Source: Pelagomonas calceolata (Eukaryota; Sar; Pelagophyceae; Pelagomonadales; Pelagomonadaceae). Taken from it: a stretch of DNA of 64,000 nt. The stretch covers positions 682,001 to 746,000 of the forward strand of contig CAKKNE010000001.1 of the NCBI GenBank assembly GCA_918797485.1. Reading direction: 5' to 3'. Positions within the stretch are counted from its first letter, which is position 1. Each line of letters begins with the position of its first letter. Positions 1 to 10,598 of this stretch are shown piece by piece. Both the position numbers and the translations under genes were made by a program. The notes below the pieces were generated by a model. The model had not been told where the DNA came from and searched no databases. It was given only the letters and a program-made list of their open reading frames with translations.

Positions 1-133
1 CTCAACTTCAAGTTGGTGAAGACGGCGTCAATGCGACGTTCCGACACCGTGACGCCGTCGACGTGGTCGTGAGAGAGTCTACGGGTCGCATGAGAGAGCT
101 GCGGCCGTGTCGCGACGGCGTCGTTCCGCGCAG
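1..133 (+). mobile_element. Introner IE-A, dynein intron, 5' end outside window
   Basis: Contains CTTCAAGTTG, ACGCCGTCGACG, GAGAGAGTCTACGGG and the typical IE-A end CGTCGTTCCGCGCAG. The 3' splice site follows position 133. Confidence 0.75.
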
Positions 134-3100
134 GCCTCATGCTCGTCGGCCCGACGGGCGGCGGCAAGTCGCGCAACTTACACGTCCTAGAAGACACTTT
201 GGGCCAGCTCAAAGTCCTCGGCGAGCAGGGTTTTGCGTATGAGAAGGTGAAGATCTACCAACTGAACCCGAAGAGCATCACGATGGGTCCGCGACGCGGC
301 GTTGAAGTTGACCTTGAACTTGAACTTTTTGTGAGAGCGGCGATGGCGTCGTGGCATCGCGTCGACGCCGTCTTCATGATCATCAGAGCGTCGACGCGTC
401 TCGCGAGGGGAGTGTCGCGACGCTATCCATCAAACGCAGGTCAAATGTACGGCGAGTTCGATCCCAATACAAGAGAATGGCAGGACGGTATTATGAGCAC
501 GATGTACCGCCACGCCGCGACCTCGACGACTTCCGATCGGAAGTGGGTCATGTTCGACGGGCCCGTCGACGCGATCTGGATCGAGAACATGAACACGGTC
601 TTGGATGATAATAAGAAGTTGTGTTTGGTGAGTGGCGAGTCGATAAAGATGAGCAACGAGATGACGATGATGTTCGAAGTTGAAGATTTGCTCGTGGCGT
701 CACCTGCCACCGTTAGTCGTGTTGGTATCATCTACATGGAGCCCAAAGCGTTAGGATTGGACGTTTTACGAGAATCGTGGGTCACGAGAACTTTAAACAA
801 GTGCCCCTGCTTCCGGGACACGTCCTTCACAAGTATTATGGCCTTATGTTTTGATAGATATCTATTCACGGCGATCAATTTCATGCGGGGGCAGATGGCT
901 GAATTGCTGCCGACGATGGACAACAACCTCTGCGAAAGTCTCACGAGGCTGTTGGACTGTTTTTTGGAGCCGTTCTGCGACAAGGAGGGTCGGGATACTC
1001 CTAAGAAGGAAGTTGTGGCGAAGGCCGTGGCGCAGCTCGAGGCGCGGTTCATTTTTTCATTGGTGTGGAGCGTGGGCTGCACGGGGCCGAACGAATCTCG
1101 AGCTCGATTTGATTTATGGCTGCGGTTGCAGTTGGCGCAGTTCGGCATGAAAGATGCCTTTCCAGCTGAGGGATTAGTGTACGACTACGTGCGCGCGCGG
1201 CGTCCCGTGAGCGTGGTTTCTTCTTTGCTGAAGAGGCCGTTCGGACCGAACCGCGATGCGCCACGCATGGCGTGGTCGCCGCGATCCCACGAGAGTCCCC
1301 GCGAGACCGCGATGCGCCGCGCAGGTCTACGACGCCGACGAAAGCAGGTGGGCCGGCTGGATGGCCACGATCGACGACTACAAGGTCGACTCCAAATTAT
1401 CTTTCGCGGAGCTCATCGTGCCGACGCCCGACTCTGTCCGATCTACTTTTATCCTAGCTAAATTGCTACAGAACAGATACCACTGCATGCTCGTGGGCGA
1501 GACTGGTACTGGTAAAACGGTCAATATCTCGCAGTACTTGCAGGGCGTGTCGAAGTGCGAGGGCAAATCAGCTCCCTCAGAACTCATGCCGCTGACGATG
1601 ACGTTCAGCGCGCAGACCTCGGCCAACATGACCCAGGACACGTTGGACGGGAAGTTCGAGAAGAGACGGAGAGGCATCTTCGGGCCGCCGGCGGGCAAGT
1701 TTCAAGCGATCCACGTCGACGATTTGAACATGCCCAAACGGGAGACGTACGGCGCGCAGCCGCCGATCGAAATTCTGCGGCAGTGGTTCTGACTCAGTGT
1801 TTTTCTCGGAACGTTTCCGAACTTCAAGTTCGCGTCGATGGCGTCGGCGCGACGTCACGCCACCGCGACGCCGTCGACGTGGTCGTGAGAGAGTCTACGG
1901 GTCTCGCGAGCGAGCCTCGGGACCGCGGAACGCCTCGAAACGGCTCAAACTCGACAAAGAGACCACCCACGGCCTCGTCTGATGGAGACGACGCGCGTCG
2001 ATGGCGTGGGAACCGTTGGCGACGCCGTCGTTCCGCGCAGGTTCTCGCAGGGCGGCTGGTTCGACCGCTCGAATGATCTGGCTTTTCGGAAGATCATCGA
2101 CATCGTCTTCATCGCTTCTCTCGGACCTCCTGGGGGAGGCAGGCAGGACATGACGGCGCGGTTCGTGCGGCCGTTTAATGTTGTGGGGTTGGCGGAGATG
2201 AGTGATCAATCGAAGGCGGGCATCTTCGAGACGATCCTGGGCGACTTTCTGGCGTCGTTCACGCCGGAGATCTCGACGTTGTGTTCGGGGTTGGTCCAGT
2301 CCACTATTGATACGTTTAACAACGTCGTATCTTCCCTGTTACCGACGCCGGCCAAGAGCCACTATACGTTTAATTTGCGGGATTTAGCCAAGGTCTTCCA
2401 GGGGACGCTCATGGGCTCGCCGAAGTTCATCGAGCAACCGATCGGCATGGTGCGGACTCGGCGTCTGTTTCTGACGTTTTCTGAACTTCAAGTTCGCGTC
2501 GATGGCGTCAACGTGACTTCCCGTCACCGTGACGTCGTCGACGCGATCGCATGAGCGTCTACACGTCTCGTGTGGGAGCCACGGCCGTGTCGCGACGGCG
2601 TCGGTGCCACGCAGGTGCGGCTCTGGTCTCATGAACTGAAAAGAGTTTTTGAAGATCGATTGACTACTTCTGATGATCACGACTGGTTCGTTTCCCAACT
2701 TGAACAATGTGTTTCTGAGAAATTTGGCATGAAGTGGGCCGACATCGTGCGCACGGAACGTGCGATCTCGGCGTCCCGTCGTGTTGTGGTGTCTTCACTT
2801 CATTCAAACGACTCGTGTCCATCTCACTTCCATGAGAGTGGTTTCTTTTTCGATTCTGAGGCCCTTCGGACCGCGTCGAGCGACGGCCCCGCATCGCGGC
2901 CGAATGCACTCGAAATCAACAAAAGAAACCACCCACTTCATCATGAGGTGGACACGACGCGCTTCGACCGCCGCGACACCGCGATGCTCCGCGCAGGACT
3001 CTTGTATTGCGATTTCGTCGACCCGAACGCGGATCCTAGAGTGTATCAAGAGGTCGAGGACATCGACAAACTGAAACTCGTCGTGAACGACTTCCTCGAG

Positions 3101-6100
3101 GAGCACAACGCCGAGTCGAAGAGCCCGATGCCGCTGGTCATGTTTTTGGACGCGATCGAGCACGTCCTTCGCATTGCTCGCATCCTGAGGCAGCCCCAGG
3201 GCAACGCGTTGTTACTGGGCGTGGGCGGCTCGGGGAGGCAGTCCATGTCGAAGATGGCGACCTACATCAGCGGCTACGAGCTCTTCCAGGTCGAGATCGC
3301 CAAGGGCTACGGCGCGATCTCCGCGTTTTGAGGTGTAGAGTCACGCCATTGATCTCGTGTCCATCAGACGAGGTCGTGGGTCGTTTCTTTCTTGCTGAAG
3401 AGGCCATTTTGACGGAAATGCTCCGCGCAGGCATGGTCGAGTGGCGGGAAGATTTAAGGAGGTGCCTCTTGCAGGCGGGCGTGAAGGATACGCCCACCTC
3501 CTTCGTGTTCACGGACGCGCAGGTCGTCATGGAGTCGTTCCTGGAGGACGTGAATAATATACTCAACGCCGGGGTACGCGATCTCGGCGTCCCGCGGGGC
3601 TGCGGTGCCTTCACGCCATCGACGCGCGTCGTCCTCGAGAGAGGAGGTCGTGGGTGGTCGCTTTTTGGATTTTGAGGCCGTTCGGACCGAGTCGGGGGAC
3701 CACAATGCTCCACGCATGACGTGGTCGCCGCGACGGCGTCGACGCGATGCCGCGCCGCCTCGACGCCGTCTTCGTGGTCGCATGAGAGTCCACGCGTCTC
3801 GCGAGAGAGCCGCGGCGGTCTCGTGACGCAGTCGCTCCGCGCAGGACGTCCCGAACCTCTACGGCCCCGAGGAGATGGACGCCATCATGAGCGCGTGCCG
3901 CGTCGACTGCCAAAAAAAACAAATCACGCCGACGAAGACGAATATTTTTGCCCAGTACGTGGTGAGGGTCCGAAGGAACATGCACGTGTGCCTGTGCATG
4001 TCTCCTCTTGGTGAGACCTTTCGGGAAAGGTTAAGACAATTTCCATCTTTAGTAAACTGCAGCACGATCGACTGGTTTACCGAATGGCCGGCCGAGGCGC
4101 TAGAATCTGTTGGTCTTAGTGCGTTAGTGGAAGCCAATCAAGTCATCCCCGAGAACCGAAGTGGAGTAGTAAAAATGTTCAAGCAGATCCACCAGGACGT
4201 CGAGCGCAAGTCCCGGGAGTTCTACGACGTGCTGCGGCGATTTAATTACGTGACGCCTACGTCCTACTTGGAACTGCTGTCGTCGTTCGACACGCTATTG
4301 AGTTACAAGCGCGGCGAGGTCAAGACGAAGAAAGATAGATTAAAGATCGGCCTGGATAAAATAATTTCGACGGGAGAACTCGTCGAGGGCATGCAGAAGG
4401 TCCGTGACTCAGTGTTGAAGTTGAAGTTGAACTTGAACTGGTGGAGTCGTCGCGCGCTCCACGCCATCGTTTCGTGATTGTTCGTATCAACGCAGGAACT
4501 CGAGATCCTGGCGCCGCAGTTAGTTGTTAAAGGGAAAGAGGTCGACGAGATGATGGTTTGATGGCGGCGTCCCTTGATGTGCGTCGTGTCCATCTCACGA
4601 GGTCGTGGGGCGGTCTCTTTGTCGAGTTTGAGCTGTTTCGGATGACGCGGTCGCCTCGACGCGAGCACTCCCGAGAGAGAGCGCGAGAGCAATCTTCACG
4701 GGTCGCGGCGATGGCGTACCGGTGAGATCTATGGCTCGCCCCTGAAATCTACACCACGGCCACGCCGTCGACGCGACCGCACGAGAGTCTACGGACCGTT
4801 TCCGGTGAATACGATGCTCACACAGGTCGTCATCGACAAGGACAAGAAGGACGCCGCCGTCGTCAAGGAGAAGGTCCTGGTCCAAGAAGCGAGTGCCACG
4901 GAGATTTCGGAGCGAGCGGGGGCCATCGCGGCCGACGCGCAAGCGGATTTAGATAAAGCCCTACCTGCCCTCGCGGCCGCCGTCCAATGCTTGAAAGAAC
5001 TCAAGAAGGCCCATATTGATGAAGTGAAAGCGCTCAAGAAGCCTCCCGGTGGCGTCCGACTGACGCTAGAAGTAGCTTGTGTCTTTTTCGAGGTCGCGCC
5101 CGTGAAAAAACCGGACCCCGAGGACCCGTCCAAAAAAGTATTTGACTACGTGGAACCGGCCGGCAAAAGCTTGTTGAGCAACGCGGGCAAGTTCCTGGAA
5201 ATGTTGCAGGACTTCGACAAGGACAACATCCCGGACAAGGTGCGTTTTTTGAGGTCTTGCGGTGCCTTCACTTTGTTGCTGGGACTCGTATCATGTTGTG
5301 GGTGGTTTTATGTCTGATTTCGAGTGAATTCGCTCGACGCGGTCCGAACCGGTTCATGGAAGGACCAGAGACCACCTCCGGCACCGTGAGATGGAGACCG
5401 CGTCGCACGCGCGCAGGTCATCAAGAAGGTCGGCCCCTACATCGAGAACCCCGACTTCACGCCCAAGGCGATCGAAAAAGCCTCCGTCGCGTGCAAGGCC
5501 ATCTGCATGTGGTCCGACGCGGCGTGTTGAACTTGACCTTGAACTTGACGTCTGGTCGATGGCGTCTTCGCGAGACCGCGACGCCGTCGACGTGGCCGTC
5601 GGAGAGTCTACACGTCTCGCGACGGCGTCCGTGCCACACAGGGCGCACGCGATGCATACCTATCACTTCGTCGCGCTCGGGGTTGCCCCTAAAAAAGCTA
5701 AGTTAGCGGAGGCCCAAGCGGAGTTGGAGGAGGCCACTGGAGTCTTGAATGAGGCCCGGGCCAAGCTCGCGGCAGTCGTAGAAAAACTGGAGCGATTGGA
5801 GGAGGCCCTCCAGAACGCCGTGAACGAGAAGAAATCTTTATCTGATAAAGAACAACAATGTAAAGTACGGTTATCCAATGCTGATAAACTCATCGGCGGC
5901 CTCGGTGGGGAACGGGTCCGCTGGACGCAAACAGTAGCTGATTTAACCGTGGCGGTGGACAACTGCATCGGCGACATACTCATAAGTGCGGGATTCATCT
6001 CGTACCTAGGACCGTTTACCGCCGAATTTAGACAAGATGTCGGCGACTCGTGGAGAGATAAATTAATTGAATTCAAGATTCAGCATACGGAGGGCTGCGA

Positions 6101-9100
6101 CATCACGCAGACGCTCGTCGAGCCGGTCAAGCTGCGCATCTGGCAGATGTACGGCCTGCCGACGGACCCCCTGAGCACGCAGAACGGCATCATGCTCGAT
6201 AGAGCTAGACGATGGTCCCTATTCATCGACCCGCAAGGTGCTGACTCGGCGTGAAAATTGAACTTGAACTTGACGTCTGGTCGATGGCGTCTTCGCGAGA
6301 CCACCTCGACGCCGTCGACGCGGCCGCATGGGAGTCGACGCGCCTCGTGAGCGAGTCGCGGTCATTTCGTGACGGCGTCGTTCCCACACAGGACAAGCGA
6401 ACCGCTACATCCGGCGCATGGCCAAGGACAAGGACATCTGCATGAACGGCTTCGACGTCGCGAAACTGACCGATAAGAACTTTCTGCGAACGCTCGAGAA
6501 CGCGGTGCGATTTGGCAAGTGGGCGCTCTTGGAAAACATCCAGGAGACCTTGGACGCTGCTCTCGAGCCCATATTGATGCAGCAGACGTTCAAGCAGGGC
6601 GGCCAGGACATGATGAAGCTCGGTATGTATTGATGTTGAAGTTGAACTTTGATGTTGAACTATGTAGGCGAGAACACGATCCCGTACAACGAGGAGTTCC
6701 GGCTGTTTCTGACCACCAAAATGCCGAACCCGCACTACAGTCCGGAGGTGCAGGTCAAAATCAGTCTTGTGAATTTTACCGTCACGCAGTCGGGGCTGGA
6801 GGAGCAGCTGCTCGGCGCGTCGCGCGGCGTCCGAATCGAGACGAGTCGTATCAAGGAAGCGAGAGCGCCGCGACGCAGGCGCGACGGTCGAGCTCGAGAT
6901 GCCCGAGCTCGCGGAGAAGAAGAGCGAGCTCGTCGTCCAGTCGGCAGCCATGAACAAGCAGCTGTTTGATATTGAATCCAGTATTTTGAAACTGCTGGCC
7001 GAGTCGAAGGGCAACATCCTAGATGATACGAACTTGATCGAGACGCTCGCGCAAGCGAAGAAGACGTCCGACTCGGCGTCCGTTTCCTTCAATTTCCGAA
7101 CTTGAAGTTGCGTCGATGGCGTCGGCGCGACGCGACGCCACCGCGACGCCGTCTTCATGATCACCAGAGAGTCCTTGTGCCGTCAGAGAGCCTCCCGAGC
7201 GCGTCGCGACGGTATCAATCAACACAGGTCGAACGAGGTGAACATCCGCATGCAGGAGGCCGAGGTCACGGCGGTAGAAGTCAACAAGACGTCCGAGGAG
7301 TACCGGCCCGTCGCCAAACGCGCTAGTCTGTTGTACTTCTGCCTCGCGGACATGGCCAATGTGGATCCGATGTACCAGTACGCGCTGCCCTGGTTCAAGG
7401 CCCTCTTTGCCACTGGAGTCGGTAGAGCCCCAGCATCAAATGACATGGAACAAAGATTAGAGAACCTGAACGTCTTCTTCACGTATTTTGTGTACACGAA
7501 CGTGCGCCGTCAGTGTCGTGTAGAGGCGCCTTCACGCCGTCGACGCGACTCGGCTCCGTCAGAGAAGGCGCTGAGTGGTCTCGGGTCCGCGCAGGTGTGC
7601 CGAAGTCTCTTCGAGGCCCACAAGCTCCTCTTCTCCTTCCTGATGACTATTAAAATTATGATGGGCGATAATAGATTAGACGCGCTCGAGTGGCGCTTCT
7701 GCATTAGTGGACAGACGATCAAGCCGCTCGCCCTGGAAAATCCCGCGGACGACTGGATCGAGGCCAACACGTGGTCCGTGACTCGGCGCCGAAAATGACC
7801 TTGAACGTGACGTCTGGTCGATGGCGTCTTCACGAGACGGCGTCGCCTCGACGCCGTCGATGCGACCGTTTCGCGACGGCGTCGTTCCCACGCAGGACCG
7901 AAATCTTGGCGCTTGGGGGTCTCAGCGATGTCTTCAAAGGTCTGCCGCAAGCGTTCAAGGACAATCTGGCGGGCTGGCGCAAGGTCTACGACTCCGAGAC
8001 GCCGCAGTCGATCGGCTACCCCGCACCATATGATAAATTGTCAGGCTTGCAGAACTTGTGTGTCCTACGAGTGATACGACGGGACAAGCTCATGGACGGC
8101 GTCCAGAAGTTCGTCGAGGACGAGATGGGCGCGCTCGCGGCGTCCTGTTGTGTAGAGGCGCCTTCACGCCATCGACGCGTCGAGTCCGAACGGCCCCAAA
8201 CTCGAAAAAGAAACCACTCTCATGGAAGTGAGATGGACACGATGCCCCGCGCAGGTCGCAGATACACGGAGCCCCCGCCCTTTGACCTACCTGCATGTTA
8301 CGACGACTCCGAGAACGTGACACCTCTAGTATTTATTCTATCTACCGGCTCAGATCCAAATAAAGACATCCAGGAGCTCGCGCGGAACCTGTCCATGGAG
8401 GACAAGTGGACCTCTATAGCTTTAGGGCAAGGGCAAGGGGCCATCGCCGAGAAACTCATCGAGAAGAGCACGAAGGACGGCTCCTGGGTCCTCCTGCAGA
8501 ATTGTCATTTATGTGTATCCTGGCTACCGACGCTCGAGCGCATCGTCGAGGACTTCAAGCCGGACCAGGTCCACGAAAGTTTCCGGCTCTGGCTCACGTC
8601 GAAGCCGAGTCCGCACTTCCCCGTGGCGGTGATGCAAGTTTCTGTAAAAATGACGAAGGAGCCGCCGCGCGGTCCGCGACGCGGCGTCGTCTCCGTCAGA
8701 CGAGGTCGTGAGCCGTCTCGTCCCACGCAGGTCTCCGCGCGAACCTCAAGACGGTGTTCCTCAAGATGGACGACGACAAGTTGAACCGGTGCTGACTCGG
8801 CGTCTGAACTTGAACTTTGGGAAGACGGCGTCTTCATGAGACCACAGCGCCTCGCGACGGCGTCGTTCCCGCGCAGGACGAACAAGCCGGCGGACTACCG
8901 CAAACTACTCTTTGGGTTGTGCTTCTTCCACGCGCTGATTATTGAGAGAAAAAAGTTCGGCCCGCTCGGCTGGTCCGCGACGCAGCGTTGAAGTTGACCT
9001 TGAAGTTGAACTTGACTCATATCCACGCAGGAACACGGCCTACGCCTTCAACGAGACGGATTTAGACATCTGCATCTCGCAGCTCGAGCTCTATGTCAAC

Positions 9101-10582
9101 AAATTCGCGGAGATCCCCTTTACTGTACTCAGTATGCTCACGTCGGTGGTCAACTACGGCGGGCGCATAAACGACGATAAGGACATGCGGACGGCGGATA
9201 TCATCATTGCGGACTTCTTGACGCCGGACATTTTAGCTGACTCTTATAAGTTTAGTAGATCAGGCATCTACAAGACGATCAGTACGGATTCTCAGAAAGG
9301 GTATCTGGAGTATATTGACTCGCTACCGATGATGCCCGAGCCCGAGGTCTTCGGCATGCACGGCAACGCCATGATTACGTATGATCTGAACGAGTCGGAC
9401 TCGAACTGCGAGATCATCTTATCGCTCCAACCTAGAACGTCTGGTGGAGGAGGTGTGTCGCGGGAGGACGTCATGGGTGACGCGGCCCGGGACATGGAAA
9501 GTCGCTTGCCAGCTGTTTTCGACCCGGACGACGTGTATCTGCGGTATCCCACGGATTATAATGAATGTCTCAACACGACGCTTGTGCAGGAGGTGACGAA
9601 GTTTACGAGGCTCGAACGGGTCATGGTGTCTACTCTCGCATCCTTGCAGTTAGCCCTGAAAGGATTGGTAGTTTTGAGTTCAGAGCTGGAGGCCATGGGC
9701 AACGCGGTCTACGACGGGAAAGTACCCCTACCGTGGATGGGGAAAGGCTATCCCTCGCTGAAACCGCTGCCGCTATGGTATGCCGATTTACTTAGGAGGT
9801 TGGACTTCATGGAAGGGTGGATTCAGAATGGCACGCCGGACGTCATCTGGATTTCGGTCTTCTTCTTCCCGCAAGGTCCGGCTCGGTGTCTCGTAGCTTG
9901 AATTTGGGGGTCTGTGGCGCCTTCACTTTGTTGCTGTGACTCGTGTCCATCTTCTGATGAAGTTTGGGGCCGTTCGGACCGCGTCGGGACCGCGAACCGG
10001 TTCATTGAAGGACCAGGGACCACCCATCTTCATCATTGATGGAGACGAGTTCAAAACGCCGAGATCTCACTCTTATCAAACGCAGGCTTCATGACGGCCA
10101 ACGTCCAGAATTATGCCAGAAGAAAACAGATTCCGGTGGATACGGTGCAGTTCGGCCATAAGTTGCTGCGGGAGGAGCCCTCGGAACTTACGAGTAAGCC
10201 GGCGTCGGGCTGCTACATCTACGGCTTGTTCCTGGAGGGCGCGCGGTGGGACAAGAGGAACAACACGCTAACGGACCCAAAGCCCAAGGAGCTCTTCGCG
10301 CCCATGCCCGTCATCCACTTGGTGCCCGAGGTCGATCGGGCGCCCAATCCACCAGATGGTGGAATATATAGATGTCCGGTGTACAAGATTTTAACAAGGA
10401 CGGGTACTCTATCAACAACTGGTCACAGTACGAATTTCGTCTTTTGGCTCGAGGTGCCCTCGACGAAACCAACATGCTACCGGAATAGTCTGGTGAGCGA
10501 GACGAACGCCCAGATCAAGTTGTGCGACCAGAGCTACTGGATCAAGGCCGGCGTCGCGTGCTTCTGCGCGCTGAAGTACTAA
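134..10582 (+). CDS. Axonemal dynein heavy chain, 3' part (AAA2 to C terminus), inner-arm-like
   Basis: Motor subunit of ciliary/flagellar dynein. Exons: 134-286, 440-1188, 1325-1785, 2041-2449, 2615-2759, 2997-3311, 3431-3573, 3845-4399, 4496-4555, 4826-5239, 5417-5511, 5642-6237, 6392-6622, 6668-6814, 6879-7065, 7228-7501, 7595-7773, 7896-8128, 8255-8671, 8731-8788, 8877-8972, 9031-9875, 10086-10582. All phases agree, giving about 2,419 residues. Visible: AAA2 P-loop GPTGGGKS (148-171) and its [14 protein letters not shown] Walker B region; AAA3 GETGTGKT (1496-1519); AAA4 GVGGSGRQS (3218-3244); the stalk coiled coil around a microtubule-binding region (about 4496-6240); AAA5-6; and a C-terminal domain with [12 protein letters not shown], as in single-headed inner-arm chains. 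The tail and AAA1 lie upstream of the window. Every intron is introner-like. Family certain; inner-arm class inferred from the C terminus. Confidence 0.95.
287..439 (+). mobile_element. Introner IE-A, dynein intron (phase 1)
   Basis: GTCC...CGCAG, 153 bp. Joining MG to QMYGEFDP restores the dynein sequence. Contains TTGAAGTTGACCTTGAAC and a GGCGATGGCGTC ... GACGCCGTC foldback. GGTC occurs at both ends. Confidence 0.85.
1189..1324 (+). mobile_element. Composite introner IE-B/IE-A, dynein intron (phase 0)
   Basis: 136 bp. The left half (GGCGTCCCG ... GGTTTCTT ... GAGGCCGTTCGGACCG) is IE-B. The right half (GGCGTGGTCGCC ... GAGAGTC) resembles IE-A. Ends CGCCGCGCAG. Confidence 0.8.
1786..2040 (+). 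mobile_element. Introner IE-A with an antisense IE-B segment, dynein intron (phase 2)
   Basis: 255 bp. Starts GTTCTGACTCAGTG and resumes at GTTCTCGC, so GGTTCT occurs at both junctions (likely target duplication). Around 1935-2005 the sequence is the reverse complement of the IE-B core (CGAGTTTGAG, GGTGGTCTC, CCATC). Confidence 0.85.
2450..2614 (+). mobile_element. Introner IE-A, dynein intron (phase 0)
   Basis: 165 bp. GTGCGG is present at the donor and again at the start of the next exon, a clear remnant of target duplication. Element begins ACTCGGCGTCTG and ends GGTGCCACGCAG. Confidence 0.85.
2760..2996 (+). mobile_element. Introner IE-B, long foldback form, dynein intron (phase 1)
   Basis: 237 bp, GTGCGATCTCGGCGTCCCG ... 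GCGCAG. Left arm CGTGTCCATCTCA ... GGTTTCTTTTTCGAT is repeated inverted as GAAACCACCCACTTCAT ... GGTGGACACGACG, forming a large hairpin. The reading frame stays open across it although the inserted residues are not dynein-like. Confidence 0.85.
3312..3430 (+). mobile_element. Introner IE-B with GC donor, dynein intron (phase 1)
   Basis: 119 bp, GCGCGATCTCCGCG ... GCTCCGCGCAG. Only the GC donor joins KGYG to MVEWREDL in frame, so this is a GC-AG intron. Confidence 0.85.
3574..3844 (+). mobile_element. Composite introner IE-B followed by IE-A, dynein intron (phase 0)
   Basis: 271 bp. An almost complete IE-B ends at an internal ATGCTCCACGCA (about 3712) and runs straight into an IE-A core ending GCTCCGCGCAG. 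The two are spliced as one intron. Confidence 0.85.
4400..4495 (+). mobile_element. Short introner IE-A, dynein intron (phase 0)
   Basis: 96 bp, GTCCGTGACTCAGTG then TTGAAG/TTGAAC repeats, ending TATCAACGCAG. Joins MQK to ELEILAPQL. Confidence 0.85.
4556..4825 (+). mobile_element. Composite introner IE-B/IE-A, dynein intron (phase 0)
   Basis: 270 bp. Left part is IE-B (CGTGTCCATCTCACGAGG, TCGAGTTTGAG). Right part is IE-A (CACGCCGTCGACGCGACC, GAGAGTCTACGG). Ends GCTCACACAG. Confidence 0.85.
5240..5416 (+). mobile_element. Introner IE-B, foldback, dynein intron (phase 0)
   Basis: 177 bp, GTGCGTTTTTTGAGG ... GCGCGCAG. Carries TGCCTTCACTTTGTTGCTGG and GTGGGTGGTTTT, with an opposite arm CCACCTCC ... 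GAGATGGAGACC. Confidence 0.85.
5512..5641 (+). mobile_element. Introner IE-A, dynein intron (phase 2)
   Basis: 130 bp, GTCCGACGCGGCG, TTGAACTTGACC, GTCGATGGCGTCTTCGCGAG, GACGCCGTCGACG, ends GTGCCACACAG. Confidence 0.85.
6238..6391 (+). mobile_element. Introner IE-A, dynein intron (phase 1)
   Basis: 154 bp, GTGCTGACTCGGCG ... CGTTCCCACACAG. Shares its core with the intron at 5512. Confidence 0.85.
6623..6667 (+). other. 45-bp minimal dynein intron, probable eroded introner (phase 1)
   Basis: GTATGTATTG ... CTATGTAG. Only the TTGAAG/TTGAAC repeat tract links it to IE-A. The donor is the most consensus-like in the gene. Confidence 0.8.
6815..6878 (+). mobile_element. Short GC-AG introner remnant, dynein intron (phase 1)
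   Basis: 64 bp, GCGCGTCGCGCGGCG ... GACGCAG. GGCGCG spans both junctions, consistent with a target duplication beginning with GC. Joins QLLG to ATVELE. Confidence 0.75.
7066..7227 (+). mobile_element. Introner IE-A, dynein intron (phase 2)
   Basis: 162 bp, GTCCGACTCGGCGTCC ... AACACAG. Contains CGTCGATGGCGTC and CGACGCCGTCTTCATGATCA, the latter also found in the intron at 287. Confidence 0.85.
7502..7594 (+). mobile_element. Short introner IE-B, dynein intron (phase 0)
   Basis: 93 bp. The first eight bases GTGCGCCG and the first eight of the next exon GTGTGCCG differ at one position, a near-intact 8-bp duplication. Confidence 0.85.
7774..7895 (+). mobile_element. Introner IE-A, dynein intron (phase 2)
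   Basis: 122 bp, GTCCGTGACTCGGCG ... CGTTCCCACGCAG. Joins EANTW to TEILALGG. Confidence 0.85.
8129..8254 (+). mobile_element. Introner IE-B, GC donor, dynein intron (phase 1)
   Basis: 126 bp, GCGCGCTCGCGGCGTCC ... CCGCGCAG. Retains mainly the inverted IE-B arm (CTCGAAAAAGAAACCACTC, GAGATGGACACGATG). Confidence 0.85.
8672..8730 (+). mobile_element. 59-bp introner remnant, dynein intron (phase 1)
   Basis: GTCCGCGACGCGG, CCGTCAGACGAGGTCGTGAG, TCCCACGCAG: fragments of IE-A and IE-B joined. Joins MTKEPPR to GLRANLK. Confidence 0.8.
8789..8876 (+). mobile_element. Short introner IE-A, dynein intron (phase 2)
   Basis: 88 bp, GTGCTGACTCGGCGTC, TTGAACTTGAACTT, GACGGCGTCGTTCCCGCGCAG. Confidence 0.85.
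8973..9030 (+). mobile_element. 58-bp introner IE-A remnant, dynein intron (phase 2)
   Basis: GTCCGCGACGCAGCG then TTGAAG/TTGACC repeats, ending ATCCACGCAG. The central foldback is missing. Confidence 0.8.
9876..10085 (+). mobile_element. Introner IE-B, foldback, dynein intron (phase 1)
   Basis: 210 bp. Arms CTCGTGTCCATCTTCTGATG and CATCATTGATGGAGACGAG face each other around GGGGCCGTTCGGACCGCG. Ends TATCAAACGCAG. Confidence 0.85.
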
Positions 10583-10598
10583 GTATGAAAATTAGTCC

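Noticed and set aside
1189-1324. Open frame running through dynein introns as coding sequence
   Set aside because: Several introns keep a frame open only because they are GC-rich; the inserted residues are Arg/Ser-rich and interrupt dynein motifs that splicing restores exactly.
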